64,000 bases of DNA, from NCBI RefSeq assembly GCF_003254395.2, contig NC_037642.1, positions 9,623,736 through 9,687,735 on the forward strand. The letters run 5' to 3'. The position numbers were made by a program, and so were the translations under genes. Position 1 is the first letter of the stretch. The number at the start of each line of letters is the position of its first letter. The notes under the pieces are model-generated. The model worked only from the letters and a program-made list of their open reading frames with translations, made no database searches and had not been told where the DNA came from. Below, one piece after another: positions 27,217 to 40,060 of this stretch. Source of the DNA: Apis mellifera. Taxonomy: Eukaryota > Arthropoda > Insecta > Hymenoptera > Apidae.

Positions 27217-27233
27217 GCGACGACGACGACGAT
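27178..27233. repeat. (ACG)n trinucleotide repeat
   Basis: Long gac/acg run with a few interruptions. In one frame it would encode poly-Asp, but the surrounding sequence gives no support for a protein. Confidence 0.9.
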
Positions 27234-27440
27234 GTGGATGGATAGGAATTGTAGATACGCGGTCAGCGTTTGCCTCGTCCGCCACAGTTTATCTGCGACG
27301 CACGAGCTTTCTTCCTGTTAGCCGGCTACGATTCGATTAAACGCGGCCTTCGTGGGTTTTTCCGCTGAGCTAGGCCTCTTTAATTCGCGTGTGCCCGCGC
27401 GCTATAACTGGTCACGCTTTCGCACCATCGATGACGCACC

Positions 27441-28160
27441 GATGTCTCTTCTCTCCTCGATTACGATTACGGCTTGTATCTGATGCTGTAAAAGTTTATA
27501 TCGTGGAGAGATTTAGATTATATTGTATTGAATCGAAGTATTTAATTTTTAGTGGAATTTGAAATAGTATTCTTGAATTAAACGATGTTGAAATATAATT
27601 TGAAAGGTATATATTGATATACAAGTGTTAAATTGTTCGTAACGTTTTATGAGTTTGCTAATAGTCGAATGATCGAATGCCATTGATTAATTTCGGTGGA
27701 TAAGGATAACGAGGTTGAGTAAAGTGATATCGGTGCTCGTGAAGGAATGCCGTTGAACGCGTGCGCTAATTAAATATAAGTATACTATTTGCCCGCGAAA
27801 GTGTTAACTCTCTAATAATTATCATGTCGTTCTATTTGCCTCTTATATTAAGTATTATTACATATCTATCAGACTATTAAAATTATATTACGATTCTTTT
27901 CACCAATTATATTACATCTCATATTTCAAATTAGAAAACCTGAAATACCGACTGTAATAAATTATATTTTTATCGCGAGTAAACAAAATTTCAGTTTCAA
28001 TATCAATCTCAATATACACACACCAGTCCACCCCTCTCAATTTATTTAGATAGGATGCGACATTTCGAAACATAGTTTTAAGAATTTTTTTTTCTTTTCT
28101 TTACTCTTAATATCATATGATAAATTATCGTCGAATCTCGTACATTCATATTTTTTACAA
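27441..28160. other. AT-rich spacer
   Basis: AT-rich unique sequence without genes or notable repeats. Confidence 0.55.
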
Positions 28161-28830
28161 TTGCAATTTCGGAATCGATGGAGAAGAAAAACACGAAACA
28201 CGAACGCGCGGAATTTATCTTCCGTTTCCTTCTTTCCACATCCTCCCTCCTTTACCTCATTTCACCAAAAATTTCCATCACGATTTCTCCTTCGCCTCCT
28301 GTGTCCCTGCATGCGGAGGTATTCCGCCGAAAAAGCGGCGTGGCGCATTCTCGTCGGCCGCTCTTTCGACCGTTCCTTCTCTCGCTTAAACCGTGCACAC
28401 TCCCCTCGGCCGGTATTAAACGGGGCTCGACCGTGGAATCGCGTACGAGGCCACTCGTCTTGTTTGCCGCGCTTTATACCTGCCTTTGCTCGCCGTGCCG
28501 TCCTCCTTTTTCCCCTCCACCCTCCGCGGAATCGAACCCGCCATAATTACTTGGCATCATTTTTGTTCGGATTATTCACGCTGTTTAGCGAACCGTCACG
28601 GGGATTCGTAGAGGATTTCGAATCGAGAGCGTTGGATTGGTTAGAAAAGGCGACGGAGGTAAAAAGATTCGATTTCGAAGGGGCGAAGAGGGTTGGGCTC
28701 GACGACGTTTCCGCTTCCGCGTTGGACACGCGAGGGAAGAAACTCGTCTCGATTTCGTATTTCGATGCGATAAAACTTGCTACTTTTCCGATAAATCGAT
28801 CGTCGTCAATGGTTTTATATATATAAAATC
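28161..28830. other. GC-moderate segment, no supported gene
   Basis: A 221-codon plus-strand frame spans the segment. Its second half is less repetitive than most, but I see no known domain, and a 60-codon Ser/Asn-rich frame overlaps on the other strand. A tRNA-like T-arm word at 28526-28541 lacks the rest of a tRNA. Nothing is called. Confidence 0.45.
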
Positions 28831-30060
28831 GATGAATTTTTATAAAATATTTTTTTCTTATTAATTTTTATTTATTTTTAAAACGTTAGAGTTATACGTA
28901 AAGTTTGTATATCTATCTACTTAAAACATATATACACGCGAAAGCACAAATTTAAGGATCGTATTCTATCCAATGTCATATAAACACACGTCCGGAAGTG
29001 TGGTTCCCAAGATACAAACAGTGTTCGTTTACTTGGCAAGTTGAAGGAATTACCAAAAGTGATTTTCTGCTGTGTACGTTGACTACAGTTGAGTCATCTG
29101 ATCATAAATATTGAGAGTAGTATTTACTACTAGTCCGAAAAACGTTGCGGTTTTAAACCTTTAAATTTCAAACAAACTGTAAATATAAGTGTTATTCGAA
29201 GGAAAGAAAATGGTAAAGAGTAAAAAGGAATATACATCGTATAAAAATAAATTTATATTTGCTCGATAAAAAAGAAGGAAAGAAAGAAAGAAAGAAAAAA
29301 AGATAAGATAATTTTTAAAAGCTAAGAAATTGAAAAGAATCGTACAAGCAGAATCGCTCGTTCGTCCACGACCTTGCGACTTTACGACCGTTTCCACGCG
29401 GATCGACCTTCCTCTCTCGCCAGCTCGGAAGCCCCGACCATTCTGGAATTCCAATTAATCTCGCGTCGTTACGCGTTAAGTACGCGACCACCGAACTACG
29501 TTATCGGCACGGGAATAAAAACCACGGCCGGTGTAAATTAACCGAACGATTCGCCAAGAGACCCTCATCCGTCCAATAATTGGCGAATGCGATTAGATGG
29601 AAGAGAAGGGGAGGGGGCAGAGTATGGATCAGTCGGACTCGACGCGGACGAAGGACACCATGTCCTTGCGACTCTACTACGACTCGGTAAAACCTTTGCT
29701 TTAGATTTATTTTCGTTACATCGACGATGTAACTCAAACTTTTCCCATCTTTCCGCATTAATAAGAATCGTTTTCCTTTACATAGGAAATAAACACGTAC
29801 GCCTCTCGTTTATATCCTTACGCTTAGGGGATTGTCTGTCAGGGGGAGAGCATCCCCAGGATGCGAAATTTCGATTTAATTTTCGAGGGTGCAAAAGATT
29901 GAAGATCGAGCGTTTATTGGCGATAAACGTTTCGATATCGTATATATATATATTCGTTATAACCTTTCAAATTAATTTTTGATAACTTCACTTATCTTTT
30001 TTAAACAATTTTTTCGCATCGTCAACTTTTTCCCAAAATCTCTAATTTCATTTCGAACAC
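28831..30060. other. AT-rich non-coding stretch
   Basis: AT-rich, with an aaag repeat near 29276-29302 and short TA runs near 29941-29952. No gene recognised. Confidence 0.55.
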
Positions 30061-30950
30061 GCGCCAAGTGATTTCAAAGTTAGATAAAGGAGCGTGGCCC
30101 TAGAGGCGAGCGGGTACGTCGTTGCCCGTTTCTCTCGCGTGAAATTTAAAGGCGGTCGCCTCTCCTCTCGGCCGTGGCGTTCGCGAGAAGGGACTGGGGG
30201 CCCTCGATCGATCGGTGCCCGCATAGTCGCGAGCGTGTAGAGGCGGTTGTTTGTCGGCTGGACGGCCACCGTTGCCCGCCATCGACGTCGTCTGGTGAAA
30301 CCTCGCCACCGGCCTCGCCTACTATACCTACGTTCCCTTTGGACAAACTTTTTATTGCCGGATTTTCCCTGTAATCTCGAATAATTAACGACGAACCCCC
30401 TTGTACAACTATGGGTTTACCGAGGTCGGCGGAGGAAGGCTCGACCTATGAGAAGAGTAAGAACAAGAAGAAGAAGAAGAAAAAGGAAAGGAAGAAAAAA
30501 AAAAGGAGAGGTATCCACGTAGGTCGTGGCAGTGTTCGGGTCTATAAGACGACCACGCCACAGAAGAGACTTCCCTTGTCCCTCATTCGACTTCCAACCC
30601 TCCCTCCCTCCCTCCCTTTTTTTCCCCTCCCTTTTTCTTCCTCCTCTATGACCGTCCTGTTCGATCCTTCCGAGAAAACAGCTCTCCGCGCGCTTCGCCT
30701 ACCGCTATACCTACGCCCGTTTTCCTCTTGGCCGTCGACTTAACGGCCGCACCTGCTACCACCTCGCCTCGTTTCGACGACCGACCGCGCGAATTTCTTC
30801 CCTTCGACGTGCCCTCCCAACACGGACGAGACCGTATTTCCGCTCGGCGAGCGCGCTTCCCTTTCAGACAAACTGGAAATCCTTCCCCGCTTTTAACATC
30901 GATCGTGAAAAAAATAAAATTTTCTTTCCTCGCGATTGTTTAATTTTATC
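30061..30950. other. GC-moderate block with GAA and CCCT repeats
   Basis: Contains an aag/aaag run near 30463-30506 and a ccct run near 30598-30620. The Lys-rich and Pro-rich open frames here reflect these repeats. Confidence 0.5.
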
Positions 30951-33133
30951 GGTGTAAATATGTGATTTTTTAAAAATTACTTTTAATCTTCTTCGAAAGT
31001 TCTCGCGGTTTTGGAAAAAGAGATATTTCGTTCGTGTGCACTCGTGGCAATAAACGAAGTAAAGGAAAATGCCCGATGATTAGGAAAGTTCAATGGTTGG
31101 ATGACTAATAAGAGAAAGTGTAAGAGGGACAAGGATGAATCAGAGAGGTTTAGATTTGGCTATCGCGAGTAGCTTTACGTTTTCGGTATAGAACCCCATA
31201 GAAATGGCGTTTCGGTGGAGAAATATTAATCTATTACAAGAGTATTCCGAAGAGATTAAGAATCTCTTCCGGGTAAAGCGTCGTGTTTGTCCCCCACTTG
31301 GAGGCAATCTTTAAAGAGATAGATCGCCAGTTGAGGAGATTATCGGTTCCAGTGCTCGATCAAAGATCAAGTTCGGGAACGAGGCTGTAAATAACTTTCT
31401 ACCTCTCAGCCATTGACGCTTCGTGAATTCTTGGCGAATTTTCTCTTGCGATTTTAACCCATCCCTAATTCGTATCACAATCGAGAACCCGTCTTCGAAT
31501 CTCGTCTAAAGATCTCTCGGAATAATATTCCAATCCTAACTAAATTTCCCAATCTTTTTCTCCCGATAAATAAAATTAAATTATAATATTAATTATCACA
31601 CGATTTCACGATCATCGAAAAGTAATAATAAAAAAAAATTTTTCTACATATTTTTAAAAGTCAGATCTTTATTTTTCGTCGTATAAAATTAAATTCCGCG
31701 TGAAAATCGGATATTCCAAAAATAATACCAACGCGATAGCCACAGCACAATCTAAACGCAATGGAAACTCGAAGAAGAAGAAGAAGAAGAAGAGGAATGG
31801 TGATCGAGTGGCTCGAGGAAGGACGCACCCCGATATAAATCGAGAAGGACACCGGTTGGCGTTACGTAATCGACGATGGCGAAGGCGGCTCGCGTTCTCT
31901 TTATCCTTTTCCTTCCAACCGGGGCCTTCGTCGCGCTCTCTCTCTCTCTCTCTCTCTCGCTCCCTTCTCAGATCGCATTTTCAAGTTACGAATGCTCGCG
32001 CGTCTACGACACCGGCGTTGTTCCTTTTTCCTCGTGAATAAGCGGATATATTGCATAAGGCTGGCGAGCGCAACTACCTGTCGTACGCTCCAGAGATGTT
32101 ATATTTAACCGTGCGGACCCATCGCACCACCGCCTCTCTCTCTCTCTCTCTCTCTACGGTCGTACTTTTTCCCTTAACCGCCTCGCGAGACCGTTCGCCT
32201 TCTAATTTTAGAGGTTTTCGATTATGTAATGCGCGTGTCGTTACCGAACTAGAAGAGGGGTATCGTGTGTACAGGCAACCATCCGTGGAATTGCAATCGA
32301 GCATCCGTTCGATTTTCTACCGTTGTATCCCGGCCTTTGTTCAACCTTTTAAATTAGAATTCGTAATTCGAAAGTAGGATACGAGTAAACGTTTATTGAA
32401 AATTTTTCGTACCGATTGATCGTCCTCTCTCGTTTCCTCTTCGTGAAAAAATTAAATTTTTCTTTCCAAATATTTTTCTATCGATTATCTTTATAAAATG
32501 GGGATTCGATTAACGGATTTAAAGTCAACAAGTGTCTGTGTAACGCTTAAAAGATCCATCCATCGACGAGTGACTGATGTTTATTAAACGAATCATTAAG
32601 TCACGCGATAGAAGCAAGTTAATCCACCATATTCGCCTGTCCCTTTATGTTTGCACATAGGGTGCGTCACACGGAGAGAGAGAACGATATACCTTCGGGC
32701 AATAATCACACCTTGGCCACCCTCGAATCTCGAAACTTCGTATTTATGATCAATCTCGTTAAAGAAGATGGCTCTTTTTAATTTATTTTTATCATAAAGA
32801 TAAAATATACGATATAAATATTTTGAAAAATGATATAAAGTTCGATTCAAAATTCTAATTAAAAAATAAAGGAACGTTTAATTTAACAACACCCTTTCCA
32901 CCCCTGCTCGAACACGATCGTCTGACGAACGAGAATATATATGCAATCTATTTTCGCGAATTCACGTCAGCGCGACGCTGAAACTGCGTCACTACGGGAT
33001 TTCCTGACATTAAGACCCGATCCCTGGCTTCCCAGCAACTGGTCAAGCGATGCAAACGCCATCACGTTCGCGAAAAATTAATAAACCCCGCAGATTCGCG
33101 AAATCCCTAGAGAATAATAACCGAGGGATCCGA

Positions 33134-33164
<31 letters not shown>

Positions 33165-33720
33165 GGACAGAAAATTTCCATCGAAAATGACGCTAGATGT
33201 ACGACGAAAACGATAGCGAGTCGTTTACGATAACATCGCGAACTTCATAACATTAATCTCGTAGCGAATAGCGTAGAAAGCGAAATGACGATATGTGTAA
33301 GGAATTAAAGAGATATTATCAGATGGAAATATTCTAATTGTAATGTGTGAACTTATTTGTAAATATTTATTGAAATATATAATCTTTGTTGTTATTACGA
33401 TATTTAGATTTAATGAGAATACTTTCCGAAGTGACCTAGAAATCGATTAAATTTCACTGAGAAATTGAAATGATGTGTATATTAAATAGATGCACTTGTA
33501 ATCAAGATATTCTTAGATCATGTCGCAAATAATCTTATACAAATATGTATTATATTAAATATTCTGATCGTAAATTTTGAGAAATATACATAATCGAAAT
33601 ATTTAGACATTATTATATATCAATATATCGATCATTATTCTAAACTTGTCAACATATTTTCGCCCGATAGAAAATTATAGAAAACGATCGCGACGATCGA
33701 TCGTCTCACAACGGAATACG
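30951..33720. other. Mostly AT-rich non-coding stretch with microsatellites
   Basis: About 31000-31550 is unique and free of simple repeats, with a 9-bp stem (gaagagatt/aatctcttc, 3-nt loop) near 31249-31270. aag repeats occur near 31771-31795, (CT)n at 31936-31959 and 32133-32155, and (GA)n at 33134-33160. No gene recognised. Confidence 0.5.
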
Positions 33721-34700
33721 AGGCGTTCTCTTTAAACGATTCGTATAATTCGCGAAGAAGGCGGTGGACAGGCAAGTGAGCCACCGCCTCCTGTCGAATT
33801 CTTTTTCTTTCCAAACCGAGTGACCTTTACATTCCTAATCGTGACCACGCGAATTCTTGCTACGTCCTTTCGGCGTACCTGCGGAAGACGAGAGCGGCGT
33901 GTGGCCGCGCCATTTCCAGCGCGCATGCCTTCTGGCCATCTCAGCGGGCTCCTCTCTCTCTCTCTCTCTCTCTCGCTCCCTCTTTCTCGCTCCCTCTCTC
34001 TCGCTCTTCCTATTCGTCGCCGCGCGTTCGTGTCCGTGGTTCGTGTTCGTGAGAGAGGCTGCAGCAGCCTCTGACGGGAAGGGCACGATCGGAAAATTAA
34101 CGACCCCTCGAGCGTTAACTCCCGACTCCGAGGTCGGTTCTCGGTCCGCTCGTTCGTTAAGTCCCTCCTCGAGTTCTCGCGACTCACGCCGCGTTTTCAG
34201 CTATCGCCGTTCCTCTCTTCACCCCGGGTACCCTTCCACCCGTGGCTCTCTGCCCGCTACACCCCCCCCTCCGTTCCCTCGGCTGCCCGTTTCACGTCCT
34301 CCCCGTCCCCGTACCCCGCCACGGTCGTCTGTGTCGGGTTCCTCTTGGCGTTCTCCGCTTACTGCCACCACCACTATCTCCCTCTCTCTCGTTCTCGCGC
34401 GGACGCACCGTCTGTCCGTCTCTCTCTCGCTCTCGCTCTTTCATTTTACGCTTCTCTCTCTCTCTCTCTCTCTCTCTCGCTCGCGTTCTCGTTCGCTCGG
34501 TTAGTCCGTTCTCGGTCTCGCTCGCATCGTTCCTTTCCCCTAACCATCGCTAACGGGTCTACCCCCCGAGCTACGAATCGGAGATTGGCGGAGAGACCGG
34601 TCGATTATCTATAATCGATAGGAACTACCGGTATATTGGTGTATACGCGGTGCGTGGCGCGCCGTGGATGCCACGCAGAGAGCGACCGGCTTAAATACGC
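33721..34700. other. CpG-rich, pyrimidine-biased block
   Basis: CpG-rich DNA with (CT)n at 33951-33974 and 34452-34478. A 215-codon plus-strand frame is almost entirely Ser/Leu/Arg/Pro and opposite-strand frames coexist, so it is not called as a gene. Confidence 0.55.
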
Positions 34701-36050
34701 GAGCTGGACACACACCGCGAAACTCTACGCCCGCGAACTATGACGAGCGAGGGTTTAATTAGGGGAATATCGCGTGACGATCGTTGGGAAGATTGCTTCG
34801 TATAAGAAGTGGAGCGAGAGTAATGCAACTCTCGGGCTTAGATGATTGAAATAAACCTGTCCGACAAGGGTGGATGAATTGTGAGATGTATCGAGGTAAC
34901 TGGGCTTCGCGATTAATTAACCGAAGCAATGCAATTAATGTATAATTACTACTAGGGATATCTTTTTTCTTTCTTTCTTTCTTTTTTTTTTTTTGGTATA
35001 ACGTTAAGAAATTTGAGAACCGAGTGAAAAAAATCTTAAGTTTATAATGTTATTTGAAGATTTGTTTTTTTAATTCGTACAAATTATTTATCATTCAACG
35101 AAATAAATGCATCAATCGACATTCCGATAAATTCGGAAAACGAGAATCCAATCCAATTTGAATTTAACGATATGTTTACATATTAATGAAATCATCTAGA
35201 ATCTGTATATCATCGAATTCAAAATTATTCAACGATAAAACGTTGACATCGAAAAATTTGAATTCAAGATCGAGCGTGAAAATTTGAAACGTTAGGCGAC
35301 AGCAGCGCGCAACGAATTAGCAACGTTCGTTTTTATCCGGGTTATATCGCAGTTGCCTCGTGGCCTGGGGCCGAGCAGGTGGTTCGTGCCACGAGTTATT
35401 GCGGTAAACGATATGCGCTTCCTCGAAGGAATTAGCCACGACAATGGCCCGATTAAATTTCGTAACAGTTCCCTCCCTCACCAGTTATCTCACACTCGGA
35501 ATAACAATTTTGAACATTTCGAAGAAACCACGCTCAAAACTTTTCATAGAATTTAATCTGAAATAACCTTCGACTGGTTTCGCGGCCGATCGTTATTCCG
35601 GTTCACGGATCCGCTCGACGATATCGCGAGGCAACCGCGCGTATCCTCGACGACGAAGAAGAGGAGGAGGAGGAGGAAAAAGAGGGAAACGGGGAAAGCC
35701 TGGCGTTCTCAATTTCCGCGTATCGGCATCGATCGACATCTTTCGCTTCTCGCGATCCTCCGGTTTTCATTTACCCATCCGACCTCGGTGACTCGTGTGT
35801 TTTCGTGAAAATCTCCGGGGCTTTCCCATCGATTTTCGTCGGGACCCCGGAGCTACCTGGTCGCGGAGGAAATTGGAGGGCGGCGAGCGACGAATTAAAA
35901 CGGAGGAGCAACGAACCGAACGAGCCAGAGCCCGATCCGTGCGACCCGTAGCCGGGAAACTACCCGATTCCTGCTTCCTCCCCTTTTTTCCACCCGTCAA
36001 AATAAACGAACTCTACAGGATCGCCTTTGGTGTTACAGTATACGTATAAC
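34701..36050. other. Mixed-composition non-coding sequence
   Basis: AT-rich to about 35280, then GC-moderate, with an agg repeat near 35658-35680 and poly-T near 34981-34994. No gene recognised. Confidence 0.5.
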
Positions 36051-37020
36051 AAATCGAGTAAACTCGATGTCGTTGTATCGGAATCGTGTTAAAGTATCTA
36101 TAAATTTAATTCCTTGCGATGATGCGTTATAATATATAGGAATCGATATAAAATTTATTTCGTAAAATTCTATCAACATTTTATAGGTTATAGAAATATG
36201 AAAATGTATAGATGTATGTATGACGTAATATATATGATGTGCAAATAAAATAATAATTATTAATGTAAGAATAAGATTAGATATATAGATATATAATTTA
36301 TAAGTTATATGATATGAGGTTTCATATAATGTATAATGTAGTACTTTTCGTTGATAAATAAAATAAATCATTAAGATTAGGTTAGGATATTATATTGCAT
36401 TTGGCAATATACTTAAACACTTAAACATATATAGATAATTATAATTAATAATAATAATATTATTATTATGTGTATTACTAACTTGTTTTTGTAGGTAATC
36501 TCTACGTTAGATTTGGCTTTCCAAACAGTGTAAATGGATGAGCTGTGATGAGTGGTGACGTGTATAGGATTTTCTTGAGGATATAAGGATAATGTATTAT
36601 TACCATGTGTTTTTCGTTATAACCTTCAAAAGTTTCTTTTTCAATTTATTTCAACGAAATACACTCCGCGATAATGTGTAAATAATAGAAGTTAAAATAT
36701 TTTGATATTTTAATAATATACGTTTTAATCACAAAGTCGACACTACATGAAATGACGCCATATTTGAAACCCGTTACCGAAAATTAAACTCGCTATTACA
36801 CGTTTTCACTTATGATCATTAAAACTCATTTTTTTGATTTACCGGCAGAAAAAGCGTTGTGTTTCTTATTCTTTGTTAGATTTTCAAGCGACACAAATTT
36901 AAATATTACGAATAATATTACATGCACTATCACAAATCCGTTACTGAATAACATGGCGTCGAATAACAATTACGATCGAAAACTTATTTCGATCCGTTAA
37001 TGTAGTTTTACGTCTTTTAG
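36051..37020. other. AT-rich spacer with AAT/ATT palindrome
   Basis: Very AT-rich. A perfect palindrome made of taa units followed by tta units lies at about 36446-36468. No gene. Confidence 0.55.
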
Positions 37021-38380
37021 AAATGTGTCATCATCGATCGAACGTAGTATTACGTTATCCGCAATAAGTTTAACGTACACGAGGAGTCAAAGGTCGAGAC
37101 AAAGAACAAACATACATGACACAATCGCGTTTAAAATTTCATCGTACAGCGGAGAAAGTCGTCGAAACCGTTCCGATTCCGTTCCGTTTCGATTCCCTGG
37201 ATCCGACACATCACGCGCATGCGCGTTCCTGCGTGGTCGCAATCTTTTCACGAAGCCTAATTTCCAGGCATTAAAACACACCGATAACCTCCTCACGCTC
37301 GCTGAAGCCTGATATTCATATATGCGCGGCGCACGGCTATCCACGGCTTTTTACGCAACAAAGCGCACACGATCCGTTCTACGATTATTACACACGAACC
37401 GGCCGGCTTCCGGAAACTATCCTTCGCATCCTCTTCATTCATAAACTCTTTTCTCTGCGCGTAATGGAATAGCCTGGGCTCCGGCGGCGCATAAACGTCG
37501 AACGCGCCCGCTTCTCTACACCCGTGCCCCGCAAAGTACATACGGGCGAAACTAAATCAGACGGTAAATACACACGCTCCGGTTCGAGCCGCCGCCGGTC
37601 AGCCTCTGGCCTCTTTCTTTTCGTTCTATCTCTCTCTTACTCGATTACTCTCGTTCCTTTTCATACACGATCCTTCGAAAACGCTTTCCCTTCCGAAAAC
37701 CTTCACCGTTGACTCGATTATCGTCTATCCGTCCGGCGAGTTTGCGGCAACGACGACTGCGATACCAGGAGAGCAGCAGTCGCGCGGAGCTCAATGTTCT
37801 GCTTCGTTCCCTACGAGTCTCTCGCTTGGTGTGTCGAGAACTGGGCGTGTGTATATATAGCTACACATATATGCGTATATGCATGCAGGCGGCTATTTAT
37901 GTAAGTGGTGTCGCGTACCGCGCACACCAGCGCGTAAACGTCTACGCGCGACACTACTTACATAAATAGTGCGAGAAGGAGAGAAAGAGCGAACATCGCG
38001 AGGCAAGAGAAAGAAGAAGAAGAACTAAAAGAAGGAGAAGACGAGGAACGAGCCGGGATTGGAACGGCGGAGCAAGACGGAATAGAGGAACGCGAATAGA
38101 GGAACGAACGCATAACAAAGAGGGAAACGGTAGAGTGAGAGAAGGAAAATACGAGACAGGGGATAAAGAAGCGACCGTGTATACGTGTTTAGAGGAGAGA
38201 AACGCGAGCGGAGCGACGTGTGACCACATTGGCCATCGTCACTGGCGGCTTCTACGGTGGATTCTCGAAAGGGCAGAGGTGAAGCTTCATCGAGCTGTAT
38301 ACAAAACCGCTTCTCGTTGCAAAAGCGCGAGATTGGATGTCCATGAATATATAGGATGTCGTGTAACCGATGTGTAATTG
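37021..38380. other. GC-moderate sequence flanking a hairpin
   Basis: Unique sequence, purine-rich at about 37970-38165. Open frames are under 100 codons and unrecognised. The notable element is the inverted repeat at 37893-37969, described separately. Confidence 0.5.
37893..37969. other. Near-perfect 23-bp inverted repeat (hairpin)
   Basis: Bases 37893-37915 pair with 37947-37969 over 23 consecutive positions. Twenty-two are Watson-Crick pairs and one is G-T (37907 with 37955). The spacer is 31 nt, and inside it cgcgc (37919-37923) can pair with gcgcg (37930-37934). The unit is about 77 nt, the size of an insect microRNA precursor, but the stem is more perfect than most. Both strands carry a donor-like gtaagt within an arm (37901-37906 on the plus strand). 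I do not recognise either arm as a known microRNA. Alternatives are a small foldback element or a local inverted duplication. The structure is certain; transcription and function are unknown. Confidence 0.85.
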
Positions 38381-38932
38381 GGGCGAGGGTGATTCTTGCT
38401 AAAATAATAAATGAAGGATCTATAATAATATTTGTTCGTTCATTGATTTCAAGTTGAAATCGATCTGAACGTCTACTATAATATTCTTTATTTCCATTTT
38501 TCTTTCGATTTTTACGATATTTACGATTGAAATAATACGATATATTATAGAAAAAATCAAAGAAATATAGAAAAAAATTTAATAATTAATACGTGTTTCT
38601 CGTGAACAACTATTGCTTATTGATTGTATTGCAAATTATATTTCATTTATAAAGTTTTCATTTTGAGGCCCGGAATTTCGAAGAGATACATTCTTTTTGT
38701 TTACTCAAAACCACTCCTTTCCGGTTCTACCAGTAGACATAAACCACCCTATATACACATGGTTATCGTCTTGGTCTAAAGCTTCTTGCGTCTGCGACTG
38801 TGCCTTTCAAAGGGCCTTTCGATGTCGTTCGAATCGACGTGGCTGGATTTTGCCTGATCGAACATTCGATATTCGTTGATTTGAATAGCGCGCGAGAAAC
38901 CATTGGTTCGACTGGTGGGCGGGGAGGGGAGG

Positions 38933-38934
<2 letters not shown>

Positions 38935-38983
<49 letters not shown>
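38935..38983. repeat. Long (GA)n microsatellite
   Basis: About 24 GA units follow a G-rich run (ggggagggg). It is the longest uninterrupted GA tract in the window. The Glu/Arg open frame across it is an artefact. Confidence 0.95.
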
Positions 38984-38984
<1 letters not shown>

Positions 38985-39866
38985 AGGGCGAATTAAAGAC
39001 GTCGAGAGCGTAGGTAGTGGGTAGTAGCCTGGAGGCCAATCAGGATGAATTAATAGAGCGGAAAATAAGGAAAGGGAGGAGTTCACCTATCGTTGTAATA
39101 AATTCGAAAGGAATCTTTTACTTCTGTTTTAGCAGGCGCAAGGGATTATCCTGTTTTTCTTGAATGACAACACGGTAAAAAAAAGCATTGCGAGTAAAAA
39201 GTTGATTAATTATTATGAAAAAATAATTGTTCGGGACATACGAAAGGAACGAACTATGTAATAACAAATAGACATTTTATACGCATAATCATTTTTATTT
39301 AATCCTTTCGCATTCAAGATACCTCGTTACGTAATATTGTTAGTAAGAAGTTTCGAATGAAATATCTTCGTTTATTTACGATTGAGAATAATCATATTTC
39401 GTATCTTCGAATTTTCTAATAATTTACACATTGATATATTTTTCGCTGTAGTATCAAACTTGGCTTTTTAATGAAAATGCACACTACAATTATATATCAA
39501 AGCATGAACGACACCATATCGCGAGATGTCTCGTCCATAAATCCTAAAGGGTTAAGAGTAGTCACACATCGAAGCTTGTCAAGAGAGATCTTTACTCTTC
39601 TTAAATATTCAACACTTAATTCTCCCGATATCTTCTCGGAATTCATCACAAGTCGAACCGCGATGCGATTTAGATATATATCATATCTTTCCTCAAAACA
39701 ATCTCGCATTACTTTCCTAATAATCGATCTACGATGGAACAAACGAAACCATCGTAGCGAAAGAATCAAAAGAACAAAATACGGGCACGGAAGAAAAGAA
39801 ATACTACTTCGTAAGCTGTACACAAGTATAAGTTGTAGGAACACGAAATTTTAATCTCGCTTCATC

Positions 39867-39889
39867 GTCTATACTCACAGAGTATAGAC
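39867..39889. other. Compact 10-bp hairpin
   Basis: gtctatactc (39867-39876) and gagtatagac (39880-39889) pair perfectly around the loop aca. There is no following T-run that would mark a Pol III terminator. Significance is unknown. Confidence 0.6.
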
Positions 39890-40060
39890 AGTTAGCGAAA
39901 AGACGAAGAGGGATCGCGAGAGAGGCGAAGCAATAGAAGAAATTTATGACGTATTGTTTTGGTGTGAAATTACTCGTTTCACCGTGAACAACGAGGGTTC
40001 TCCTCCCTCCAACGGTAGGGACGAGATACCCAAGATACACTAGCGTACCCGCGTGGAAGA

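Larger units (their letters stand above)
24801..27440. other. Largest CpG-rich block; possible promoter region
   Basis: About 2.6 kb of GC- and CpG-rich DNA, mostly pyrimidine-rich on the plus strand between about 25170 and 26060. Many overlapping open frames (up to 209 codons) occur on both strands and are Arg/Ser/Pro low complexity. Length and CpG density make this the best candidate in the window for a promoter or first-exon region, but I see no coding start I would defend. Confidence 0.45.
38381..40060. other. Mostly AT-rich non-coding stretch
   Basis: No gene recognised. It contains a long (GA)n tract at 38935-38983 and a compact 10-bp hairpin at 39867-39889, both described separately. 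Confidence 0.5.

Noticed and set aside
28526..28541. tRNA T-arm-like word on the minus strand
   Set aside because: The stem pairs only with an 8-nt loop, and no D-arm, anticodon arm or acceptor stem is found.
36373..36385. Two TTAGG-like units (insect telomere repeat)
   Set aside because: Only two units; expected by chance in AT-rich DNA.
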